A model generated the notes under the pieces. That model made no database searches. It was not told the DNA's origin and saw only the letters and a program-made list of their open reading frames with translations. Below, one piece after another: positions 11,701 through 23,204 of a stretch of 64,000 bases of DNA. Where the stretch lies: assembly GCA_004794655.1 (NCBI GenBank), contig SMMW01000577.1, positions 248,001 through 312,000 of the forward strand, in the 5' to 3' direction. Source of the stretch: Marisa cornuarietis. Its lineage: Eukaryota > Mollusca > Gastropoda > Architaenioglossa > Ampullariidae. How positions within the stretch are numbered: the first letter of the stretch is position 1; each line of letters begins with the position of its first letter. Made by a program: the position numbers and the translations under genes.

Positions 11701-14700
11701 TGTCAGGTTGATGAAATAGCGCCATTTCTTGGACTTGCGAAGAAGCGCCTTCATGCAGATGAGCTCCGGTTCAAGGACAGTGAAGGTGCCCCAGCGAACG
11801 TCGACTTGTCGAGGGGCTTGGAACACATTGGGTAGACAGGTTACCAGGGCGCGAATCTTTGTTGTGCGTGAAAAAAATATTTACGGCATCTGTTAATCGT
11901 GATCGTCATGCTTCAAGTTTTTATGGGAGAGAATAAAAGTGGAAGAACTGGGGGAAAAACGTTGTCACAAAGGGCCTTTTAATTTAATCGTAAGCTGGCG
12001 ATTAAAGATAAAGAATGAGTTCCGTACAGTAGTAATCACGTGACCTAGCTATTACAGGTAAAGAGTAAAGAGACGAGAAGTTCAGTAGCTGTGGAGACAG
12101 TGAACGAAGATGGCTAGCCGTTCTCGGTCAAGTATTGAAGGTGAGGGTCAAGCTTTTCCTCTCGTCGCATTTTATTAATCCGGTAACGATTTTCCCCAAA
12201 TTTTCCAGCCAACTCTCCAAGTGATCGTCTGCTCCACTGGCACTGACCCCCCCCTACCTACCTTCCCCATGCTATGGAGCCCGCGGAAACTAGGTCCATT
12301 AAATGTGGAAGATGAAGTTTATTCAGTTCATTACAAAAGGGAGCGAAGAGTCATTAGTTCGAGCCTCATCTGGGCCATGGAAAGAAAAACGTCTTATGCC
12401 CAACCAATAGAAATGATAAATTGAAGTTTACAAAAAAGCGGGAAAAGAGAGATTTAGTCCACAGCAATTGACATTTTCGTTTGCAGTTAATCTAGACGCT
12501 GTTAACCATTTCCACTTACCTTACTCTACCTCCATGCAAGGAGTGAATAAGCATCTTCATGTTCTAACGTGCAACAAGCATTGTTCTACCGATATAAAGG
12601 TCTGATATAAAGGTCTCTATTGATCATATCTGATTGTTTTATATATACAGCCTACTCACGTTAAAGTATGTAAAGATATACGTATCTCAACTAAGTTAAA
12701 TGTTTGATGCATATACCTCATTATCAGTTTTGGAACAAAGGCTAAAATTGCCTTTCAGTAGTTTTAAATACTTAGTCATAATAACTATTTTATTTTATAT
12801 TAGTGGTTATACATAATCTATCACGTGTATTTATCACAGCACAAAAGCATAACCAAAGCAAAATCGTGAACTTGACCAACAAGTGAATGAATGGGCACAT
12901 GTAGATTTCTCAGTTTCGGATGAAAAGCGCTCAGAGCCCACATCTTTTAGCTGGTTACCTGTCGTTTCACCTGAGCGCTGGCCTTGACGTCAGTGTGTAG
13001 ACAGTAGAGGTTGTGAGGTCGGTACACAGCCCGCAGCAGTCGCTCCACCTGCTCCACGTCCTTGTACAGCAGGACACTGAAGGCCAGGGGAAACGCCTTC
13101 TCCTCCTCACTCACCTGCTCGATGTACCTGATAAATGAAATCGGACAAGGGTCAGTCAGTAAAAAATGTTATCAACTGCATTGACTGATCGCAGCAGACT
13201 TCTACTTGATTCAGTTTCCAGAGCTGCAGGACAAAGATCACGGATCATTATAAGAGAAACTGAAAGAGAAATATTTTATCTAATGGAATGTACATTAAAA
13301 CAATACCAACATAAAAAATAAGAACAATTTTAGGGGTCGCATTTTAGTTCTAAAGTGTTCACCTGGATATGATGTCTATGCTTAGTAAGTAGGAAGAACA
13401 CAAACATGTTATTTTCAGAAACTATGTATGGTCAGAAGCAGAACCAGGTGAGAAATCTGGTTGTTTTCACTGGCATCTTTATTGTTAGAGTAAAATTCGA
13501 GATCATTAAATACTAAAGACAAATTTTACGTGGCATGTGGCAAAGCTGCTTACCCAGCCACTTTTCTGTAAGAAGGGCAATCCTTTCTGATGCTCTCGTA
13601 AAATCCTGGAGGTCGCTTGGAAGCCGAAGCTGAGAGTTTTTTTGCACGTGATACTTCAGACATGTCCCCCTGCCAGATCTTGGTGCAGTTAACTCCAATT
13701 GGCAATACAGGCTTACGTAAAGGAGGAAAACCGCCGTCTGTCACCAAAATACATAAAAATTCAGCACGCATGAATATTGTGACTAATTAACCTAGCTTCT
13801 TAAGAACCTTCTAAAGAAGTTTTTGTCAAATGTGACTGGTATATTGCTTAGTGTGTCTTGGTTAATCAAAGCTATAATATTAGCGCACCTCTTATCATCC
13901 AGTGCCCGTAGTTTACGAGAGTAAATCATTTTCCCAGGGCAACATGGGGAAGTAAAGCTAAAGCGTTTTGTTTTCGTAGTTAAAACGCACCGCCGAGACC
14001 CAAAAAAACCACTCAAATTAGTGTTTCTTTGCCCCGTGATATCTTTGCCACTGATTTATAATATGGCCCTACAGGTAAGAAAACATCATCAGTGTCTGGA
14101 CACAACTTTATAACTTCAGAAGTAAGACTATTGTCCATGAGTTCAATGTGTCATAAGACGTGCATACTTTCCAAAATCAGTTTCTCAATCTCCTTTGCAT
14201 AATTTGGTGCTGATGTACTTTTTACGCTTCTCACTGCGCTGCAAATCTCTGTAAACTTGGACAGAAATTTGCCATCCACTGCTAGATTTCTTGAAGAAAG
14301 TTTTATAGACCGTTCGTTGATAGAATCTGTAAAACCAAATCGAACAAAACGATAATTGTTTTCTTCATTTTATTAGAAATAACGTGCTTTCATATATATG
14401 AGCATTTCTAGTGACACACTAATACTGAAAAACTGCTGGCTTAGAGTACACATATAAACTGCAAGAAATACTTTTCATGCAGTAGATATCGATATTTTCG
14501 TTCGTTATTCGGCAAACTTTAAGCACTAAATGCCAACTAAAGTAGCTTGTCAATAGACTCGAGGACTAGGAAGGCCGTCTTTACATGTATCATGTTTGTG
14601 TCTTCTTCGTGTTTTATTTCTTTTTATGAATTTATCTTGTAAGTAGTAAACTTGCAACCAATCCATCTCTTCCCTAACATAATTCATAGTAGTAAAATAC

Positions 14701-15347
14701 ATTTCGTTCAAGAGTACAGTTCACAGCAATAACAAGATAATTAATTGCGGCTAGAATCAGATTGCAATAAGACGAGGTCTGTATAAAAACACAAAAATAT
14801 ATGGAAACGTTGCTATAAAATTTTGTTGCTAATGAAACGCCCAACGCGTCTTTGTGACTGGAAAAAGAAAGAAAAAGCAATGGCCAGACGAAACGACAAT
14901 AAAAGGCTGCCGAAGCAACTTTAAAAAAAAATACCGGGCGAGAAAAAAAATCTCAAGACAGACTGCAAACAGCTGTACATGGTACAATGTTTGTCATCTG
15001 AACGCGTATAAGATTGTATAATTTGTTCCAATAAATCAAGAAATTATTCTATGAGCATCGCCACTACTAGAAAGAACATATAAGAATTGCGAGAACGAAC
15101 ATGTAGTGTAGACATTGCAAGGAAGATCATGTCACGTAACGGACCAACATGTCGGAGAAAGTTTGCTAATGTCGCATGTGGTACCCCAGTATTATGCCCG
15201 GTAACCACCCTGATAGCTGTCTACACCACCACATACTTTAATAAATAAGTGGGAAAAGTTTCACGTACCCTTTATAAAAGAGATGAAGAGAAATGTGATG
15301 AGAAAACAGGTTACAACCAAACACGTGAACACTTTCTTCTTGTTCAT
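8798..15347 (-). CDS. GCNT: Gene A: GT14 core-2-type beta-1,6-N-acetylglucosaminyltransferase
   Basis: Six exons: 15347-15269, 13737-13554, 13127-12959, 11856-11609, 11114-10891, 9120-8798. They join in frame to 408 residues (human GCNT1 is 428). All introns are GT..AG; the exon 4 donor (AA|GTACGA) is weak but keeps phase. Expected role: transfer of GlcNAc from UDP-GlcNAc in beta-1,6 linkage to O-glycans in the Golgi. Exon 1 is a short tail plus signal anchor (VFTCLVVTCFLITFLFISFI). Exon 2 has the first two family cysteines (GVNC, KDCP). Exon 3 has PLAFSVLLYKD and LYCLHTD. Exon 4 has VTCLPN, LICMKA and INLTGQEFPLKTN. Exon 5 holds PDES, with Glu near residue 282 matching the catalytic Glu320 of mouse C2GnT. 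Exon 6 holds WVRGVCNFG, MFANKF and YDCLEQW. It diverges most from the other copies in exons 1, 2 and 6. The acceptor sugar specificity cannot be read from sequence. Confidence 0.9.
13738..15268 (-). other. Gene A intron 1
   Basis: 1.5 kb between the anchor exon and exon 2. No repeat, ORF or family motif recognised. Confidence 0.6.
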
Positions 15348-17114
15348 GGCACCTGTCAGTGTCGTCACCTTGTGATACAGATGTCAAGGTCCTCGAAAGC
15401 ATCCATAGATTTAACGGCAAACGACTGTAACTCGGTAACACGGAAGCTCTCGTCTACTTGCTTTTAAAAATTCTTTCGTGTATATTGAAGGCGTGGACCC
15501 TTTCCTCTGTAAATTTGCCCCGCAAAGACCAGACGCATAGGTAAATATTGTCGCTCGAGCCCCGAGTAATGTTTAAATTTAACGCAGCAGCCGCTGTAGA
15601 TGTTCACTGCAGGTAGAGGCTCTGATTCTTTATGAGGACCACAAACACCTGAAGGCTTCTCTGGTCATAACTGTCACATCCGCTGGTCTATATTTCTATT
15701 ACTTCTGATACACGTATTTTATTACTTGCGATTGATGCTGTATGTCTGTGTGGGCCAATATGTCCAAGGAACGAAAATCCTCGATTCATCAGTCTCTCAT
15801 GCGTGTCACAAAAAGAAACACGCACGCACGCGCGCACACACAGTGACAGGGAGCTACAGGTAAGATAAGTGAGAGTAAGTTAGCGAGATAGTCAGTCAGA
15901 GTGAAGCATAATCAATCAAGCGAACGAAAGTAAATAGGAATTGAGAGGTGAATAAATCAAAAGAATGAGCATGTGCTGATAACTACAGCTCCTGATCAAA
16001 ACAGAAAATTTCAATGTAACATATATACTTGTTTTTTTAAATAAATAATTTTTACTGTCCCTTTTTTTTTTTTTTTGCTTATGCGACAGTGTCCGTTCAA
16101 AAGTGATGCTAAGAGAATGAGACCCACAAGACAGAAGTAAAGCGAGACATTAAAAAGAGGAGTTTAAAAATAATTTTCTAAATGCGGAAACATTTTACGT
16201 TCGTGAAAGAAAACCACTGTTGTAACGGAAGGTGGTGCTGAAATCTTCGGAAATTTAAAAATGTCTAGTGGTGGTTTCGTGCACGCAGGTTACCTACAAC
16301 ATGATCTCCTGATAAGATAAATGTGTTCTCGTGAGATCTCCTAATCAGCCATCAGAAATCTGATTATACTGTTTTTATCGGTGACCGATGGCGCAGACAA
16401 CTGCCTCAGGATAAAACTTACTTCCCTTATTCACGTCATTCATGTCAGAGATGTCACTTTTACAGTTGCCACACCATTCGTCTTTTCTTTCTGTACTTTA
16501 TTATCCAGAACATCAATTTTATCATATTTTGTGGGGCAGGGTTGAGGGAGGAGAGGGTATGAGCAATACCAATGGCGGAGGTAGGATATGTTTACGCTTT
16601 CTTCCAGTAAAAATTATCCACGTTGAACTAAGAAATGAATGTTGTTCTAGCTTAAAAGTAATGGATAAATAATTATAATATTCAGTTTAATATAAGGGAA
16701 TCAAATTACATTACTTAAATTATTTATGAAATTGGGGAATCAGAAAAGGGTTGGTGCAAGTAAGGCGAGACAACTCGACCAGTGTATGTCACATTCAGCT
16801 GCTGATTTGTGATCACCTCAAACTGCCATCGTGCTACTACACTGCCCCGTGTTTTTTGTGTAGTATTGATAAGTTTGCTTCTTTGTGAAACTTTGAGACA
16901 GAACATGGCTGCTCAAAAACATAACATTAACAAACAGAGAAATCAAGAGTCTAGATAGGAGGAGACTTTCCTCATCCTCTCAGAAACACGGAGAAACAGA
17001 GGGAGATAATGTGGAAGAAAAAGAACACGCTCCGTGAATAAGGAAAGTCGATTGTTTCGTCAAACTTTCTTCTATTCTTCTTCTTCTTCTTCTTCTTATT
17101 ATTATTATTATTAT

Positions 17115-17161
<47 letters not shown>

Positions 17162-17364
17162 ATAGCAGTATAGTGAAGTTCATTTTGCGTAAAGGCAGAG
17201 ACGTGGTCCTGAAAGCGTGATCCGTCTCACAGGGTCGGGGATGGCCCTTATTCACGCAGGGCTTTTCCAGATTCCCAAAACGAGGCCTCATGGCCTTCGT
17301 GGTTACGAGGAAGAAGAACTGAGAACTCCCGGAAAAAATCTTATATGTACAGATGTGCAGCCTC
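15348..17364. other. Spacer 5' of gene A
   Basis: No coding sequence recognised. A compound trinucleotide tract (TTC/TTA/TAG) at about 17080-17160 produces false poly-Leu/Ile/Arg frames. An acceptor-like CTGACAG lies just upstream of the gene A start codon (about 15357-15352), so a non-coding 5' exon may lie in this spacer. I could not place a promoter. Confidence 0.45.
17080..17162. repeat. Compound trinucleotide microsatellite
   Basis: Runs of TTC, then ATT, then AGT units on the plus strand. Confidence 0.9.
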
Positions 17365-17692
17365 CTAATTAAAAAAATATGAACAGCACGACTTATTTGC
17401 AATACAGATCCTATCCAGCTTAGCCACCGTCGCCGTTGGTATTGCGATCCTGATGCGGATATTCGATGTGCAGCTGCCGTCCTTGGAAAGGGTGGCTCCC
17501 ATGTACTTGAAGCTGCTTACCTCTGTGAGCTGTACCCCTTTCATATAGATCGCTGTTTTGCTCTTGCGTATGATCATAACTTTGCTCTTGTCTGGTCTCC
17601 ATATTTGTCCGAACTGTCTGCTGGTAAGGTCTTACAATTCTTGTTAGTGCCTGCTAACAGATCTGTGTCGTCTGCAAAGCGGTTTGGACATT
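17365..17692 (-). pseudogene. Fragment of a LINE reverse transcriptase
   Basis: On the minus strand, frame-broken pieces read RFADDTDLLAGTN (catalytic FADD box of reverse transcriptase) followed by KVMIIRKSK-like and SSFKYMGATLSKDG segments. The last is the conserved thumb/connection block of RTE/jockey-type LINEs. Only about 330 bp survives, with frameshifts between the blocks. It lies just outside the left end of the duplicated segment. Confidence 0.6.
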
Positions 17693-18337
17693 CTCCTAGT
17701 TAGTGAACATGTATGAAACCTCTGAATTTTTCATGGATTATAAATCCAGATAGAGAAACATTGTGATAAGTATATACCCCAAAGTTATTAACATAGGCAA
17801 ATATTATTTATTACTTATAATGACTCCCATTACAAAAGTAACTTCTGGAAAGATGTTATGCTTGGTTGTAAACGGTTTTATTATAAAATTAAACCTGATA
17901 GGCCAAAAAACATTACGGGTGATTCAATACATTTTAATATAAGGTTCTAATAGAGGAACACAATTATGATTAAGGCTGGCTACAGAGAAATAATTATATA
18001 TGTATATAGTATAAAAATCTGTTATTGTAAATTGGAATCTTCCACTAACAAGACAAACAATAGAAAATATGGACGGACAATAGAGGTTATTGCATATATG
18101 ACATGAGCTAAAGTAACTAAAATAATTATTCAGCCAAACAATCATAAATAAGTCCAACAAATCAATTGAACGCCAAAATTTCTAGAAATAATAAATTCTG
18201 TATCAAAAGGTTTGAAATATGAGTATGGTATACAATCAGAGAGCATTTGTAATCCCAAATGATGCAGTATATGGGAAAAAATATCCAAAAAGCATGTTAG
18301 AATATATTTAAAATTTTCAAGATACAAAAGTGCATTG

Positions 18338-18475
18338 GTGTTTTACGTCGCTTCAGCAACTAAAGCTAAATGACAGTAAAGCAGCCACAAGCAGAGAAAG
18401 AACTGTGGGCCTGAGACGAGATTTAAACCAAGGACATTAAACTAGTATAGTGTCAATGCGTCTCGCCATGTTCTG
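18338..18475. repeat. SINE-like interspersed repeat
   Basis: The segment beginning near GTTTTACGTCGCTTCAGCAA and running through CCTGAGACGAGATTTAAACC resembles tRNA-derived invertebrate SINEs read in reverse: the last block looks like the complement of a B box. The match is from memory of the pattern only. A second copy at 35222-35360 arose through the segmental duplication. Confidence 0.3.
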
Positions 18476-18678
18476 CTTTCTTATGGATCCAGTTTCAGCC
18501 AGTTACTAACAGAAAACAGTAGTAGTCCCAAATAATGCAATATATGGGAAAATAAACATTCAAATACCCTGTCAAAATATATGTAAAAACTTCAGTACAT
18601 CTGTAGCAGGCAGCAGTCATCACGTAGATCTTTGTCTGTCCCTTTGCCTCCACTTTGTAATTTGCTTGGTTTGGTATC

Positions 18679-18684
18679 TTTATT
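18679..18684 (-). promoter_or_regulatory. Polyadenylation signal of gene B
   Basis: AATAAA on the minus strand, 60 bp after the stop codon. It is conserved at the same place in gene C. Confidence 0.65.
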
Positions 18685-18743
18685 TTGTGCCACCTGAAGA
18701 AGTTGTAAATCGAAAAACTGTCACCTTTCTGAACAAGATCAGT

Positions 18744-21700
18744 TTAAACTCTTCTCAGCGCATGCTTCACAATGTCTAAGTTCCTATAGAAATCGACGTT
18801 TATATCCAGGCTTCCCGTAATTTCCTCACGCTGGATTCGCGAGAAGTACCACTGCTCCAAGCAATCAAACGCTTCTGGCTGAAGGTTGTAGGAGAATTTG
18901 TTGGCAAACATGAAGACGCTGCTAACCATTCTGTGGACGTCGCCAACGCCGAAGTTGCAGACCATCCGAACCCACCGACCGTTGCACTCCTGATCTGTCC
19001 AAAACCCAAACCAAATCTTGAAGCGGTTAACACTCTGTCGCTCTGGGGAGTCTAGCTCTCCTGTGTAGAAAAAAAACAAAAACACGTGAGGTGCAGCAAG
19101 TCCAGCAACAAAAATGTAATCACACTTGCTTCAGTTACGGGTTCAATTACAAGACGTATTGATTCCAGGTATGAGGGCAAATCATCTAAGACCTATCGGG
19201 AAATTGTCCAGCCGCTTGGAATGTATCTAAAATGGGTCGTTGAGGTCACTTGTCACCAGTCAGAGGGAACATTACTGAGCATCTTTGATCAATCAGGCTC
19301 CTGTTGCGGTACTCAGCAGTCAGGTTGAATAGAGTTGTCTGTCCAAAGTAGATTTCCGTAAATGGTATTTTAGCATCATTACAAGTTTTCAAAGTTATTT
19401 TAACGTTACACAACGAAATAAACTATTTCCGAACAACTTGTTTTAAGATGGTTTGAGATCAGCAACCTGTGTATGCTCCAGGAACTCCCAACTGATGCTG
19501 GTTATTCAAGGTCGTGAAGAAGGACTCGTCTGGTATTTCTGTTTTCTTAATCCATTCCAGCAAATCGCGTGCGTAGTTGGAGTGTAGAGAGTAGTCCACA
19601 AACTCTCTTGAAGCAGCTATGTGGACCGGTCCCTTGGCAACTGTGATGTTGTGTGGAGGAGGTCCTGCCTTCTTCCAACGGTATGCAAATTGCCTATAAT
19701 GTTGCTTGTTTGTTTTATTTCATTTTGGCTCCTTCGTGGATACGATAATGTTCAGTGGAGCATACTTTCCTGTTGTCCGGGATCTAGCGCTCTACAAATT
19801 AACTTAATTATCATGTAGGCCTTCTTTAGCTAAAAAGCTTACGGTACGTATGTGCCATATATATCGTTGGCTCCGCGATAAGCTTGAAGGATGGCGACCA
19901 GCTCTTTATTGGTCTTCAGTGGAAACTCTTGTCCTGTCAGGTTGATGAAATATCGCCAGCTCTTGGACTTGCGCAGCAGCGCCTCCATGCAGATGAGCTC
20001 CGGTTCGAGGACGGTGAAGGTGCCCCAGATAACCTCTACTTGACGAGGTGCTTGGAACACATTGGGGAGACAGGTTACCAGGGCTGTGATCTTGATGAAA
20101 AAAAACAAAGGCGTTTTTTTTTTTCTTATAAAGCAAAATCTGTTATTATCATGTGCATCTTCTTAATTTTTCTATTACCGCTGTACTGTAAGGTAAGAAA
20201 TTTACACAGCGTTAAAACACTGTTTGCAGGAGACTAAATGAAAATAATTTCGTGTTTATAAATTCTTAAATAAATATTGAATGAAATGAATAATATTTTA
20301 ATCTTTTTCATTTTATAAAAATTATGTAAAATATTAGAATCTATTTGCATAACAAACACCCATGGTTGCATGGGTTTCCAGGCTAATAATCATTTCAAAA
20401 TACAATTTTACTTTGGGTTAGATTCTGTAAATCCTTTTACACACATAAAGGAACCTACACAAGCTCGAGTATTTTCTGAAGATTGAGAGGCTTTTTTATA
20501 AATTGAGATAGAAAAAGTCATGCGAACGGATTTCAGGAACCACGGTGCGATATAAAGTTGGTTTTGCAAGCGTACTAAGTTGATGGGGCAATAATAAGCA
20601 CCAACATGCGTGTTCATGACGTGGGAGAAGAAAGACGAGAGGCCTTAGTTACCTGTCGTTTCACCTGAGCACCGGCCTTGACGTCAGTGTGCAGACAGTA
20701 GAGGTTGTGAGGTCGGTACACAGCCCGCAGCAGTCGCTCCACCTGCGCTACGTCCTTGTAGACCAGGACACTGAAGGCCAGGGGAAACGCCTTCTCCTCC
20801 TCACTCACCTGCTCGATGTACCTGATGCATTGAAAACAAAAAGAAAAAAAAATCATTTATGAAAAGATTTATTACAAACTCACACTGTATTTTGATAAAA
20901 TTAGTTTCTGTAAATATTCGTTTCCTGGGCTGAGTAGCAAGACACGTTTCTAAATTTAATAGACTTTCAGGGCTTAAATATATTTAACTGAAAGCGTTTT
21001 ATAAAACGGCTTTAAGTGCGTTGCACAACACACTATTACAATTTTTTACAAGCATTTTAGTTTAATACGTTCAACACCAAATATTCGTGACTCCCGTCAC
21101 GTGCGCGTTCTGTCAACAAAGAAAATGGCGGACAAAATTAAGAAACAAAGAAATGAAATTTTTCAAAACTGGAAGGAGTAGCGCAACAGGATGCGTTCTT
21201 AAGCAAAAAGGACATTTTCCTTGCAAAATTTAAGACAGAAATAACACATTGGGATAAAAAGAACACGTGAGCGGACGTTGTTTGCGCAGTGAATGCTGTG
21301 GGAAATGCCCATCGAACTATTGTCGACTGTCAATCGAAGGTAAGTAAAAACTTGTGCAGATTGTACAAAATCTGTTCGTGTGCTACAGTTTTTACCAGTA
21401 TACCATTTTAGTTTACACGAATGTTTAAAGTTTAGAAACAAATGCGTTTCGTCGTGGAATCTTAGTGTGATTGCCGCATTTGCACTTCGTTTCTTTGATT
21501 TGGATCTACCGGTCTTGAAAATGGCAGATCTACACTTCTACCGTGACACTTTAATGCGTTTTTCTTCGAAACCGATTCATCTGCCTATGTTGAGTACCTG
21601 GAGATCGTGATGCACTCCCCTTGGGAGTCGTACTTCTACCTGCTACTAATTATTATAAAAATTTAACAATGTTAGTGTAATGTATATTTCAAAATGAATT

Positions 21701-23167
21701 TGACTGAACTCTTTTCCTGTTCTTCCAGAAACTGAAGAAAATGAAGATCTACATGACTCACCTAACGTAAAGATGGTCCTAAACAATAAGGTATCAATCT
21801 ATATATATATATATGATGGTTTCCATAGGACAGTTTGTTTTTTTACTTTATCTCAATAATGACATAGGAAAATGTGACTGTGTTTCAGTTCTTCCTTTTT
21901 TTGAATGAAGCATCGCTTAAACTTTGGAGAATGCATTTTAGCAAGTTTTTTTTCTATAAGACCGTCTGCCCTCATAATTTAGAAACATGCACTATTCAAA
22001 TCACTGAATTGATCCAGTTATATCCTTCATGTGGGTAACAGATTATCTGTCAGTTATGTTCCAATCTAAACTATATATAATTCTTTTATTGCTTATTTTG
22101 TTAGTTTTCTCAAATTTCATTTTTTTAAATTATGCACCTACTTCCTCCAGAAAGTTTGTTATAGTGGCAGAAGCTTTAGACGTGGATGTTCTTTCTTTGT
22201 ATGACAAAGAGATAAAATCCAAAGAGTGAGCTCTTTTTAAATTTCCAGAGTAATTATAATACCAAATAGTTATGACAGAAAGCAGTTATTGTGCTTCATT
22301 GACCTGTAGGTAAAATTTATCCGAACTCAACAGACAAACAATTTTATAAATTAAGTAGCCAGTTATATTGTCATTGTTTCAACCTTGCAGATGATGATGA
22401 TGATGCCCCAATATTAGTCTTTGCCAGCGCAGATGAAGATACCATCATCCATGCTACAGGATTACATGAAATCTGTGATCCCCCGCCCCAGCAGAGCAAC
22501 CAACAGTATAGGCCACCCTCCAGCTGTCTCTTATGTCAGCAATACTAGGTCATCTACTTCATCAGGCTCCCTGACATACACTGTAAATGTCACATTATTG
22601 CCCACATTCTGGATGAAGTGCTGCTTGGCAGCCCTTTCTGCCATTGCTGGTTGAATGTTACATTGAGCGCAACCTGGATTTTCATTGTCATCCTCCTCTT
22701 GAACTTCATTTGTTTTATATTTGATGACCGTATTGGGAAGCACAAAGTAAGCCACATTGATCTTACATCCATGTGTTGGGAGGTATTGCAGTTTAGTTTG
22801 TAGAAAGTCAAACTTTTTTTGATGGCACCAATGTATTGCTCCTCCATTACCCTTGTTTTAACAATGGCTATCTGATACCTGCCAATATATTGAACAAAAA
22901 GAGTATTTTACATGAAGGCATAATTTTTATTTACTATATATCGTCAATCAAACTAGAAAAGTAGCAAGTTTGATAAAGCTCTACATTCAAAACTAAGGTG
23001 AGATCTGCATATTATTGGCAACAACTGTGAATGTGTGCAACGTGTTGCCCTGCACTTACAATTTTATTATTTTGTATTGTATTATTTTATCTTAAGCTGT
23101 CAGTTAGGCTGAGTACATTGCCTTGAATTTGTTGCAACAGTCTATGCATTCAGTATATAAATGTGTG

Positions 23168-23204
<37 letters not shown>

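Noticed and set aside
20653..20856. Gene B starting at the Met of the frame that precedes exon 3
   Set aside because: The Met lies in intron sequence upstream of a good CAG acceptor; the upstream anchor and cysteine exons are needed for a GT14 enzyme and are present.
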